Source: Actinomycetota bacterium
GTDB taxonomy: Bacteria > Actinomycetota > Thermoleophilia > Gaiellales > Gaiellaceae
Assembly: GCA_013812265.1 (NCBI GenBank)
Contig: JACCTQ010000031.1
Location: 1-29,107 of the forward strand
Length of the DNA: 29,107 nucleotides
Reading direction: 5' to 3'
Below are positions 23,113 through 29,107 of this stretch, in pieces (position 1 is the first letter of the stretch; each line of letters begins with the position of its first letter). The notes beneath the pieces were generated by a model. It was not told the origin of the DNA, did not search any database, and saw nothing but the letters and a program-made list of their open reading frames with translations. Made by a program: the position numbers and the translations under genes.

Positions 23113-23805
23113 GTGCCCGGCGCACAGGACCGGTACGGCAATCGCTATCGCGGTGAGGTTCGGCGCGCTCTCGGTTTCCTCGGCCCCCGCCACGACTTCT
23201 TCGTCGAGGCCAAGGCTCGCGAGCTCCTGCGCATCGTGGCGCAGCACGTCGGCGACCCATCGGAGTTGCGAGCGCTCGACGTCGGTTCCGGAATCGGCCT
23301 CGTCGACCGGTTCCTCGTCCCGCACTTCGCCGCCGTGGACGGAATCGACGTCTCGCGCGAAGCGATCGAGAGCGCGAAGCGGAGAAACGCTTCGGCGCGG
23401 TACCGCCACTACGACGGAGGAGAGCTACCGTTCGACGGAAGAGCGTTCGACGTCGTCTTCGCCGTCTGCGTCCTCCAGGTCGTCCCGGCCCTCGCTCGCC
23501 GTCAGCTAGTCGCAGAAATGAGCCGTGTGGTGACGCGCGGAGGGCTCGTCGTGGTCTTCGAGCACAACCCGGTGAACCCGCTGACGCGCATTGCGGCCAA
23601 CCGGTTTCGCCTGGGAGGGAAGTCCGCACTTCTCGGCCGCGGCGCGGTCGCACGGCTCTTCACAGATTCGGGGCTCGAGGTCGTCGATTCGCGTTACATC
23701 GTGTTCTTCCCGTGGCGATCGCAGGCTCTCGATCGCCTCGAGCGTCGTCTCGCGGCCGTTCCCCTGGGGGCGCAGTACGTCCTCGCAGGCTCTCTCGCCG
23801 AGTAG
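23113..23805 (+). CDS. SAM-dependent methyltransferase (class I)
   Basis: A 230-residue product. Seen: FFVEAKARELLRIVAQHVG, motif I LRALDVGSGIGLVDRFL (52-68), VDGIDVSREAIESAKRRN, YDGGELPFDGRAFDVVFAVCVLQVVP, and MSRVVTRGGLVVVFEHNPVNPLTRIA. The last resembles methyltransferases in polysaccharide and lipid-linked sugar clusters that keep a FEHNPxNP loop. The GTG at 23113 is the first good start after the hydrolase stop and gives a normal-length N-terminal extension. There is no clear Shine-Dalgarno (GAGCG is weak), so translation may depend on the upstream gene. Its stop at 23805 directly abuts the stop of the convergent GT-C gene. Confidence 0.83.
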   Translation: MPGAQDRYGNRYRGEVRRALGFLGPRHDFFVEAKARELLRIVAQHVGDPSELRALDVGSGIGLVDRFLVPHFAAVDGIDVSREAIESAKRRNASARYRHYDGGELPFDGRAFDVVFAVCVLQVVPALARRQLVAEMSRVVTRGGLVVVFEHNPVNPLTRIAANRFRLGGKSALLGRGAVARLFTDSGLEVVDSRYIVFFPWRSQALDRLERRLAAVPLGAQYVLAGSLAE

Positions 23806-26100
23806 TCAGGCCACCGGGACAGGTGCGCGCTCGAACGGCAGCCGTGCCGGATCGAGGACGGCGGGGTCGATCAGCCTGAGATACAGCGACCGTGAATCAC
23901 CCGGCGCGCGTGGGGCGCTCGTGGAGAAGAGGATGACGTTTCGCCCCGGACGCAGCCGAAGCACTTTCCGGATTGGCGTCCCGAGCGGCGTCGTCACGAC
24001 GGTCGCACTGCTTCCGTCGGGGTAACGGACGCGAACGCGCTGGGGCTCCGCGGTCCCGGTGGCCACGAGCGACCGCAGCTCCACCTGCCGCGCCCGGCCG
24101 AGCGGATTGACCACCGTCAAGCGCGCGCTCGACCTTACCGCCCACCGCCATGCCTGTGCGCCCTGGCGCTCGACATCCGGAAAATCAGCTCCCCATTCGA
24201 ACCGGACGGGCCGTAACGTGGCCTCCCGTAAGCCGTCCACGATCCGAGTGCCGTGTCGCCGGCCGAGGTCTGCGCCGTAGGGGCGAAGGTCGAAGAACAG
24301 GAAGCGCTGGTCGTCGCTCACGAGCGGATCCCGGCCGAGCGCGGCGATCAGCTCCCGCTCGAAGGTCTTCGCGTCTTCGTCTCGCCAGTAGCCCAGGCGA
24401 TCCAGCCAGAGGCCGCGGAAACCGGCAGCGGAGACCGACGCGACGAGCAGCGGAGCCGAGAAGTTGCGCGTCTCGGTCGCCCAGTCCTCCGGGCGCCCGC
24501 GCATGGCGCCGTAGCTCCACCGCAGCCGCTCAGAGTGCACGTAAGGGCGCGCCGGGTCGTACGACGACGTGCGCCCCCCCTGCTCGAGCTCCGGGAACGG
24601 AACCGCCGGCAGCTGGAAGACCATCGTGCCTCGCGGCAGCAGCCGCTCGACCCGACGAACGAACCTCGCATCGCTCTCGTATGCCGCCGCCACGCTCTCG
24701 TACGGCCGGATGAAAGCGCTCGTCGTTTGATCGAGGAGGCCGAGGACGAATACCGCTCCGAGGACAGCCGGCCACAGCACCGGGAACGCTCGGCGAAAGG
24801 CCAGGCTCGCGCGCGCCCGGTCGAGGAGCAGACCAACCGCCAGCAGCGAGTAGAACGCGATGAAGACCGAGATCCGATTCCACGCGTGCAGCCACGGCGT
24901 GAGGACATGGGCGATGCCGGTCGCAAAGCCGCCGGTCATGGCGATGAGAAGGGCGATCAGAGCCGGGACGGAAGCGCGGCGGTAGAGGCCACCTGCCGAG
25001 CTCGACGAGCCGCGGCCCAGGACGCTGACGAGGATCACGGCGAGCAGGAGGAGGAATCCGAGCGTCGCAACCAGTCCAAGCGTGGCCGAGGCCGCCTCGG
25101 TCGCCGGAATGGTCGCGTCGTAGCGCTCGCGTAGCTCCGCCAGCGGATCCAGGCGGTGGCCTTGCACCGGGAGGACGAGCTGCATCAGCCTGACGCCCAG
25201 GTGCTCGGTCTCCCACGCCGTCCGCTCCACGTCCGGGTTGACACCGTGGCCGACCCGGTACACGAGCGTCGGGGAGAAGCTGACGACGATCGTGGCCAGA
25301 ATCAGCGCGACGGCTGCCCCGCCGGAGGCGAGCGGTCTCGCGCTTCGGGTCACGGCCACGGCCAGCAGGATCGCGGCGGCGAGCAGGACCAGGGTGAAGG
25401 CCGCGTAGTAGACACCCGCCGTCCCGATCACCACGCAGATGGCGGCGGTCGCGAGCGAGCGGCGGGTGGCGAAGACGGACCACCAGCGCCCGACGCCGCT
25501 TCTGCGCCCGAAGAGCCGCTCGCCGGCGAGCACACGGAGCACGAGCCACGCACCGAGCGGCACGGAGTAGTAGGCCGAGAGGAACAGGTGCGCCTCTCCG
25601 CGCCCGAAGTGGTACGGGAGGAACGTGAAGAGCAGCGAGCAGACGAGCGCGACCGGGGCGGACAAACCGACCCGGCGCAGCACCAGGAAGGCGCTCAGAG
25701 CAACGAGCGGGAAGGTCGCGAGGAAGAAGAGATTGAGAACGAGTGCGGGATCGGACGAGAAGGCGCCGAGGATCTTGATCGCCGCCACGTGGAGCGCCTC
25801 GCCGTTCAGGAAGGGAAAGTCGTACAGCTCCTGCCCGAAGGGCGCTCCCAGACGGGGATTCACGAGGTACGACCCTTCGAGCGTCGCCTTGACGCTCATG
25901 AGCATGTAGTGCGCGTCGCCGGAATACTCCATCGGCGCGCGGAGATCGGCCCGCCACGCCCGCAGAACGACGACGGCCAGCGCGAGCGCGGTGCCCACGG
26001 TGACGAGGGCGACCACAGCATCGTTCCGGCGCGCCGGCTTGCGGGGCCGGGCCTGGGCGCGGTGGGCACTCGTGCTCGGGCCGGCGCTCCCTCGTTCCAT
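23806..26100 (-). CDS. Large polytopic membrane protein, GT-C glycosyltransferase-like
   Basis: A 764-residue protein. A basic cytoplasmic start (about 1-27) is followed by a first span near 28-48 and MEYSGDAHYMLMSVKATLEGSYLVNPRLGAPFGQELYDFP. The Asp near 62 stands where GT-C enzymes keep their catalytic acid. About ten further spans reach to about residue 460, then a soluble region with RFVRRVERLLPRGTMVFQLPAVPFPE and a beta-rich C-terminus. Known: GT-C enzymes with this layout use polyprenyl-phosphate sugars outside the cell. The neighbours upstream are a GtrB/ArnC-like synthase of such a donor and a flippase-like protein, so a three-gene donor/flip/transfer module is the best reading (inference). 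The ATG follows the upstream TAG with no gap. It is not clearly related to the other two GT-C proteins here beyond general layout. Confidence 0.7.
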   Translation of the reverse strand: MERGSAGPSTSAHRAQARPRKPARRNDAVVALVTVGTALALAVVVLRAWRADLRAPMEYSGDAHYMLMSVKATLEGSYLVNPRLGAPFGQELYDFPFLNGEALHVAAIKILGAFSSDPALVLNLFFLATFPLVALSAFLVLRRVGLSAPVALVCSLLFTFLPYHFGRGEAHLFLSAYYSVPLGAWLVLRVLAGERLFGRRSGVGRWWSVFATRRSLATAAICVVIGTAGVYYAAFTLVLLAAAILLAVAVTRSARPLASGGAAVALILATIVVSFSPTLVYRVGHGVNPDVERTAWETEHLGVRLMQLVLPVQGHRLDPLAELRERYDATIPATEAASATLGLVATLGFLLLLAVILVSVLGRGSSSSAGGLYRRASVPALIALLIAMTGGFATGIAHVLTPWLHAWNRISVFIAFYSLLAVGLLLDRARASLAFRRAFPVLWPAVLGAVFVLGLLDQTTSAFIRPYESVAAAYESDARFVRRVERLLPRGTMVFQLPAVPFPELEQGGRTSSYDPARPYVHSERLRWSYGAMRGRPEDWATETRNFSAPLLVASVSAAGFRGLWLDRLGYWRDEDAKTFERELIAALGRDPLVSDDQRFLFFDLRPYGADLGRRHGTRIVDGLREATLRPVRFEWGADFPDVERQGAQAWRWAVRSSARLTVVNPLGRARQVELRSLVATGTAEPQRVRVRYPDGSSATVVTTPLGTPIRKVLRLRPGRNVILFSTSAPRAPGDSRSLYLRLIDPAVLDPARLPFERAPVPVA

Positions 26101-27081
26101 CTAGCGCGAGGGCCCGTCGCTCTGCGAGACGGAAGCGTCGGCAGGAGGCACGGGCGCCGTATCGCCGCCTCGATCCTCGTCCACGACGTAGAGCGGCCGG
26201 TTCTTGACCGCGTCGAAAAGCCGTCCGACGTACAGCGCGGCGACTCCCGTGCTCGTGATGATGAAGCCCGCGAGTATCAAAAGGAGAACCGCGATGCTCG
26301 TCCACCCCGGAACGGGATCGTCGGCGACGAGATACTGGTACGAGAAGACGACGGCGAGCACCCCTCCAGCGCCGGCGATCGCGAACCCCGCGTACACGAT
26401 CCAGCGCAGCAGCGCGGTCGACTGAAAGAAGAGGCCGTCCGACGCCACGCGGAGGAGCGCGGTGAAGGAATACGCGCTTGTCCCCGTCCGCCGCTCCGAT
26501 CGCTCGAGCGGTATCGAGGCGCGCTCGAAGCCGAGCCACTCGAGCGCGAGCTTGTACTCCTTGTCCCGCATGTCGAGGAGCGCGTCCACGACCTTGCGAG
26601 ACAGGATGCTGAGCGATCCACGCTCGGCATCGAAACGTGTCTCGAGCACGAAGTTCAACGACCGGTAGTACAGGCGCGAAGCAAGCTGCCTCACTTTCGA
26701 CTGGCCTCGCTCGCTGCGGGTCGAGAGAACGAGATCGAAGCCCTCGGCGGCCTTCGCGTAGAGCTTTGGAATGTCTTCGGGGGCGTCCTGAAGGTCGCAG
26801 TCCAGCACGACGGTCCAGCGTCCGGTGCTCTTGGCCAGACCGGCGGTAACCGCCGCATGCTCGCCGAAGTTGCGGCTGAGCCGGAGCGCGCGGACAGAGC
26901 GATCCGTGTCGGCCAGCGCGCGTAGAGTCTCCCACGCGCCGTCCGGGCTGCGGTCGTCGACGAAGATGAGCTCGAAGCTGGGTGTGATCGTCACGAGGGT
27001 GGCGCGCAGGCGTCCGTGCAGCTCCTCGAGGGAGTCGGCACAGCCGTAGACGGGGACGACGACACTGATCTCGACGCTCAC
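26101..27081 (-). CDS. Polyprenyl-phosphate glycosyltransferase (GtrB/ArnC/DPM1-like GT2)
   Basis: Predicted to move a sugar from a nucleotide donor onto undecaprenyl phosphate at the inner membrane face. The product is 326 residues. Seen: ISVVVPVYGCADSLEELHGRL at the start, LIFVDDRSPDGAWETL (38-53), LSRNFGEHAAVTAGLAKSTGRWTVVLDCDLQDAPEDIPKL with the D-x-D metal site at 94-96, and SERRTGTSAYSFTALLRVASDGLFFQSTALLR. Two C-terminal membrane spans follow near 225-248 and 262-287, then NRPLYVVDE, the usual ending of this family. The GTG at 27081 overlaps the upstream flippase stop (GTGA). The downstream GT-C gene starts right after this stop. The attached sugar cannot be inferred. Confidence 0.9.
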   Translation of the reverse strand: MSVEISVVVPVYGCADSLEELHGRLRATLVTITPSFELIFVDDRSPDGAWETLRALADTDRSVRALRLSRNFGEHAAVTAGLAKSTGRWTVVLDCDLQDAPEDIPKLYAKAAEGFDLVLSTRSERGQSKVRQLASRLYYRSLNFVLETRFDAERGSLSILSRKVVDALLDMRDKEYKLALEWLGFERASIPLERSERRTGTSAYSFTALLRVASDGLFFQSTALLRWIVYAGFAIAGAGGVLAVVFSYQYLVADDPVPGWTSIAVLLLILAGFIITSTGVAALYVGRLFDAVKNRPLYVVDEDRGGDTAPVPPADASVSQSDGPSR

Positions 27082-28028
27082 CGGTGCCGCACCTCTCGAC
27101 GGGCAAGTGTCACCGTGACGGCGAGGTAGACGAGCTCGACCGCCGTCTCCAGGAGCCGGAAGCCGAGTGCTATCGCAGTCGCAACGGGCCCCGGCACCGT
27201 GGCCGCCAGGGAGGCGGCGACCGTGGCGTCCCGGGTCCCGAGCCCGCCGGGAACGACGAACGTGAGCACTGCGACGATGAACCCGACGGAGTACGAAGCG
27301 ACGACGTATGGAGACTCGCCGGCCGAAATCGGATGGAGACTGGCGGCGAACGCCAGCAGTCCCACACCCATGAGTAGCCAGCTGACCACATAGAACAGCA
27401 TGAACACCGAGACGGTCGAGAGCGGCAGCACCTCGTCGAGCTCCGGCCGGCCGAACTTCCGCAGACCGAAGTCCGCGAGCGGCTTGAAGAAGCGGGGATG
27501 CAGCGCGACGAACGCCAGCGGGATGACGCCCAGGACCGCGAAGCGGCCGGGCCGGCCCTCCAGCGCGGGCACGGTCACGATGAAGTACGAGGCCAGGATC
27601 CCGGCTGCCGACAAGCCGAGAGCCAGCTCGTAGACGACGCTGACGAGGCATACCCGCCTGCGCACACCGTGACGCGATGCGAGCGCGACCCGGGTCACCA
27701 CCAGGAAGATGCTCGTCGGGATGTACCGGGCGAGCAGCGACTTGGCCCACACCGCGCGCGCGGAACGAGGCTCGATCTTCTCATTCAGCGCGCCGAGCAG
27801 CGCTCGCCAGAGCTCACCCTGCAGGACGTAGCAACTCGCCGTGGCACCCACTCCAAGCATGAGCCATCCGGGAGAGAAGCGCCACTCGTAGTCCGGCAGG
27901 CTGCGCCAGCGCGTGACGAGGAAGGCAAGCAGGCAGACGAGGATCAGGGACGCGAGGCCGATCGAGGCGAACGGACGAATCCGATGAGCTCGTGCGACGT
28001 CGCGCGGGGCACTGTCTGGCGATGTCAA
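27078..28028 (-). CDS. Flippase-like / lysylphosphatidylglycerol synthase-type membrane protein
   Basis: A 316-residue polytopic protein with about eight spans. Seen: PFASIGLASLILVCLLAFLVTRWRSLP, CYVLQGELWRALL, AVWAKSLLARYIPTSIFLVVTRVALASRHGV, and the C-terminal FIVAVLTFVVPGGLGTRDATVAASLAA. The K-ARYIP and P-G-GLG-R motifs are those of the UPF0104/LPG_synthase_TM family, members of which accompany lipid-linked sugar synthases. A role in flipping an undecaprenyl-phosphate sugar made by the next gene is inference. The start is doubtful: the TTG at 28028 overlaps the RAYT stop (TTGA), and an in-frame GTG lies at 28034. Unlike other operon heads here, no TANNNT hexamer lies at the usual distance, perhaps because the RAYT element landed in the promoter. 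The stop overlaps the next gene by 4 nt. Confidence 0.8.
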   Translation of the reverse strand: MTSPDSAPRDVARAHRIRPFASIGLASLILVCLLAFLVTRWRSLPDYEWRFSPGWLMLGVGATASCYVLQGELWRALLGALNEKIEPRSARAVWAKSLLARYIPTSIFLVVTRVALASRHGVRRRVCLVSVVYELALGLSAAGILASYFIVTVPALEGRPGRFAVLGVIPLAFVALHPRFFKPLADFGLRKFGRPELDEVLPLSTVSVFMLFYVVSWLLMGVGLLAFAASLHPISAGESPYVVASYSVGFIVAVLTFVVPGGLGTRDATVAASLAATVPGPVATAIALGFRLLETAVELVYLAVTVTLARREVRHR

Positions 28029-28933
28029 ACCCACGTAGGCTTGCCCCGTTCCCGGCGAGGCCGAACGTCGCCGTTCGGGGTCAGGTCTTGCAGCGCAACG
28101 CCCGCCGACCACGCCTCCTCGCGCCGGAGCCGCCGGCTCACCGTCGAGTAGTGGACACCGAGCACCGCAGCAATCTCGCGCAAGCTGTATCCATGCTCCC
28201 GATAGGCCCGAGCGACGGCGTCCTGCAGGTCGTGCTCGAAGAGACCTTCCAGCGAGCACCGGACCGGCTCGCGCTGCACTCGGGGGATCTCGACGCAGGC
28301 GTTCGGGGCCGTGTGGCCGCGAACGAAGTCTCGGTCGCCGAGGTAGACCTCGCCGACGACCTCCTCCGGGACTTGTGCGCCTCCGAGCCCCGCGCGCACG
28401 AACTCCCGATAGCGGCGGCGGGCCTCGGCGAGGTCGCCGTCGAAGTGCCTCAGGACTGCGGTCGGTCGCAGGAACGCCGGCACAGGAACCAGACCTGCCG
28501 TGGCGCGGTAGCTGCTCCAAGGAAACGTCTCGTAACTCCTCGGGGCGGACTCGCTGCGAGCGGGATTGAGGACGATGTATCGGCAGAGCTCGAGCAGGTG
28601 GGGCTCGCGCTGGACGAGGATCGCCTTGTACCTGCCGCCGAAGAGATGGCCGAAGCGTCCATGCCGCCCGTTGAAGCGTTGCGCGTACACCCCGTTCAGT
28701 TGGCGCATGCCGCGAGCGAGATTGGCGTTTGGCGTCTCCACGAGCAGGTGCAGGTGGTTGTCCATCAGGCAGTAGGCGTCGACGCACCAGTCGAAGCGAG
28801 AGACGACTTGCGCCAGCGTCGCGATCCAGTCCCTGCGATCGTCGTCTCCGCGAACGATCGCCTTGCGCTCGTTCCCCCGCCCGGTGACGTGGTAGAGGGC
28901 GCCGGCGAACTCGATGCGAAGTGGTCGGGCGAT
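28025..28933 (-). CDS. RAYT: REP-associated Y1 (HUH) transposase, start codon apparently lost
   Basis: A Y1-family single-strand transposase of about 302 residues. Seen: ARPLRIEFAGALYHVTGRGNER at the N-terminus, CLMDNHLHLLVETP with the metal-binding His-x-His at 60/62, and GMRQLNGVYAQRFNGRHGRFGHLFGGRYKA with the likely catalytic Tyr at 83. RYIVLNPARSE follows, then FPWSSYRAT, and a C-terminal HTH YSLREIAAVLGVHYSTVSRRLRRE (249-272). Known: RAYT proteins of this type usually begin MARPLRIE. Here the first codon reads ATC (28931-28933), and there is no in-frame ATG/GTG/TTG between it and the element edge, so expression needs a rare start or the gene is decaying. The C-terminus reads through the left inverted repeat (ALQDLTP) into flanking DNA and overlaps the flippase start. 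The catalytic residues are intact. Confidence 0.85.
   Translation of the reverse strand: MARPLRIEFAGALYHVTGRGNERKAIVRGDDDRRDWIATLAQVVSRFDWCVDAYCLMDNHLHLLVETPNANLARGMRQLNGVYAQRFNGRHGRFGHLFGGRYKAILVQREPHLLELCRYIVLNPARSESAPRSYETFPWSSYRATAGLVPVPAFLRPTAVLRHFDGDLAEARRRYREFVRAGLGGAQVPEEVVGEVYLGDRDFVRGHTAPNACVEIPRVQREPVRCSLEGLFEHDLQDAVARAYREHGYSLREIAAVLGVHYSTVSRRLRREEAWSAGVALQDLTPNGDVRPRRERGKPTWV
28077..28099 (+). repeat. Left inverted repeat of the RAYT element
   Basis: GGGGTCAGGTC at 28077-28087, then TTGC (28088-28091), loop AGC and GCAA (28095-28098), which can form a 4-bp hairpin. Confidence 0.85.
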
Positions 28934-28989
28934 GCGGTCAGCTTGCCCGGCGTCGACGCACCGTCTTGTGCCGACTCTGTGCCAACTCT

Positions 28990-29012
28990 GTTGCGGTGCA
29001 AGACCTGACCCC
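28990..29012 (-). repeat. Right inverted repeat of the RAYT element
   Basis: On the plus strand TTGC (28991-28994), loop GGT, GCAA (28998-29001), then GACCTGACCCC (29002-29012). Same block as the left end but with a different loop triplet. Confidence 0.85.
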
Positions 29013-29017
29013 CCGAC

Positions 29018-29023
29018 TAAGCT
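29018..29023 (+). promoter_or_regulatory. Putative -10 hexamer TAAGCT for the GT4 gene at 29031
   Basis: TAAGCT ends 7 nt before the GTG at 29031. It lies only 5 bp outside the RAYT element edge, so any -35 region is now element sequence. Confidence 0.45.
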
Positions 29024-29030
29024 CGCAGGC

Positions 29031-29107
29031 GTGATCGGGATCAGCCTGCTGACGCTCGTTCCCGGCGTGGTCGGCGGCTCGGAGACGTACGCCCGCGAGC
29101 TCACCCG
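29031..29107 (+). CDS. GT4 family glycosyltransferase (5' end only)
   Basis: Seen: the first 25 codons read MIGISLLTLVPGVVGGSETYARELT and run off the window. The short strand followed by a GGSETYARELT loop and helix is a common GT4 N-terminus (G-G-xE-x(3)-L). The GTG start has no Shine-Dalgarno and a -10-like TAAGCT 7 nt upstream. It is divergent from the flippase module, with the RAYT element between, and probably continues the polysaccharide locus beyond the window. Confidence 0.7.
   Translation, partial: MIGISLLTLVPGVVGGSETYARELT

Larger units (their letters stand above)
28077..29012. mobile_element. RAYT element, 936 bp, with hairpin-bearing inverted ends
   Basis: Ends 28077-28099 and 28990-29012 are 23-bp inverted repeats with one mismatch. 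Each has GGGGTCAGGTC followed by TTGC, a variable triplet and GCAA. They enclose nearly all of the RAYT gene. No target duplication is obvious, as expected for this transposase class. The element sits in the short divergent region between the flippase gene and the GT4 gene at 29031. Confidence 0.88.

Noticed and set aside
24530..27106. 858-codon open frame on the minus strand across the GtrB-like and GT-C genes
   Set aside because: It is Arg/Pro-rich shadow coding in GC-rich DNA. The other frames give clean families (GtrB-like with DxD, polytopic GT-C) with abutting starts and stops.
27078..28787. 569-residue extended flippase reading into the RAYT element
   Set aside because: The extension is antisense-like low-complexity sequence inside the transposase gene. 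Membrane-protein character begins only after about 28000.
28029..29030. Target-site duplication flanking the RAYT element
   Set aside because: The flanks (…CCGTTC and CCGACTAA…) share no direct repeat that I can support, and this transposase class is not expected to make one.

Overview
The window is very GC-rich, its genes abut or overlap by 4 nt (GTGA/ATGA), and starts are often GTG. Operon heads seem to be leaderless: a TANNNT hexamer lies 6-9 nt before the start codon. Together with a CpfC-type ferrochelatase (MAYGSP tyrosine) this suggests an actinobacterium, possibly Thermoleophilia-like. That placement is inference; there is no rRNA or marker gene here.

Layout. (1) 1-3777: a Wzt-like ABC ATPase cut by the window edge, hemH and hemE, a plus-strand ORF with an Ig-like domain, and a Wzm/TagG-like ABC-2 permease. 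(2) 3847-7871: a plus-strand pair, a WecA/MraY-like sugar-1-phosphate transferase fused to the non-catalytic front half of a FlaA1/WbaP-type protein, then a GT-C membrane glycosyltransferase. (3) 19805-7771: a nine-gene minus-strand operon with a coiled-coil methyltransferase, five GT4 glycosyltransferases, a GT-C protein, a GT2 enzyme and an 829-residue GT2/Ig-like/alpha-beta/methyltransferase fusion. (4) 19859-20860: a VapBC-type toxin-antitoxin pair split by a small inverted-repeat element, followed by a second small element. (5) 20863-28028: methyltransferase (-), secreted clan GH-A-like hydrolase (+), methyltransferase (+), then a minus-strand module of flippase-like protein, GtrB/ArnC-like GT2 and GT-C protein. 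(6) 28025-29012: a RAYT (REP-associated Y1 transposase) element, then the start of a plus-strand GT4 gene.

How it fits together. Most of the window reads as a surface-polysaccharide locus: a WecA-like enzyme primes a polyprenyl phosphate, GT2/GT4 enzymes extend the chain in the cytoplasm, methyltransferases modify or cap it, Wzm/Wzt exports it, and GT-C enzymes with the GtrB/flippase module add residues outside. The heme genes are embedded passengers.

Most interesting: (a) a RAYT element and a 154-bp non-autonomous relative 7 kb away whose four ends share an 11-nt end block and a TTGC/GCAA stem, with a different three-base loop at each end; (b) a 162-166 bp foldback element inserted at a TA between antitoxin and toxin genes, where removing it in silico rebuilds a compact operon with a Shine-Dalgarno; (c) a repeated leaderless-promoter layout; (d) two unusual domain fusions. 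No CRISPR array, tRNA or rRNA was seen, and no gene-free stretch exceeds about 170 bp.
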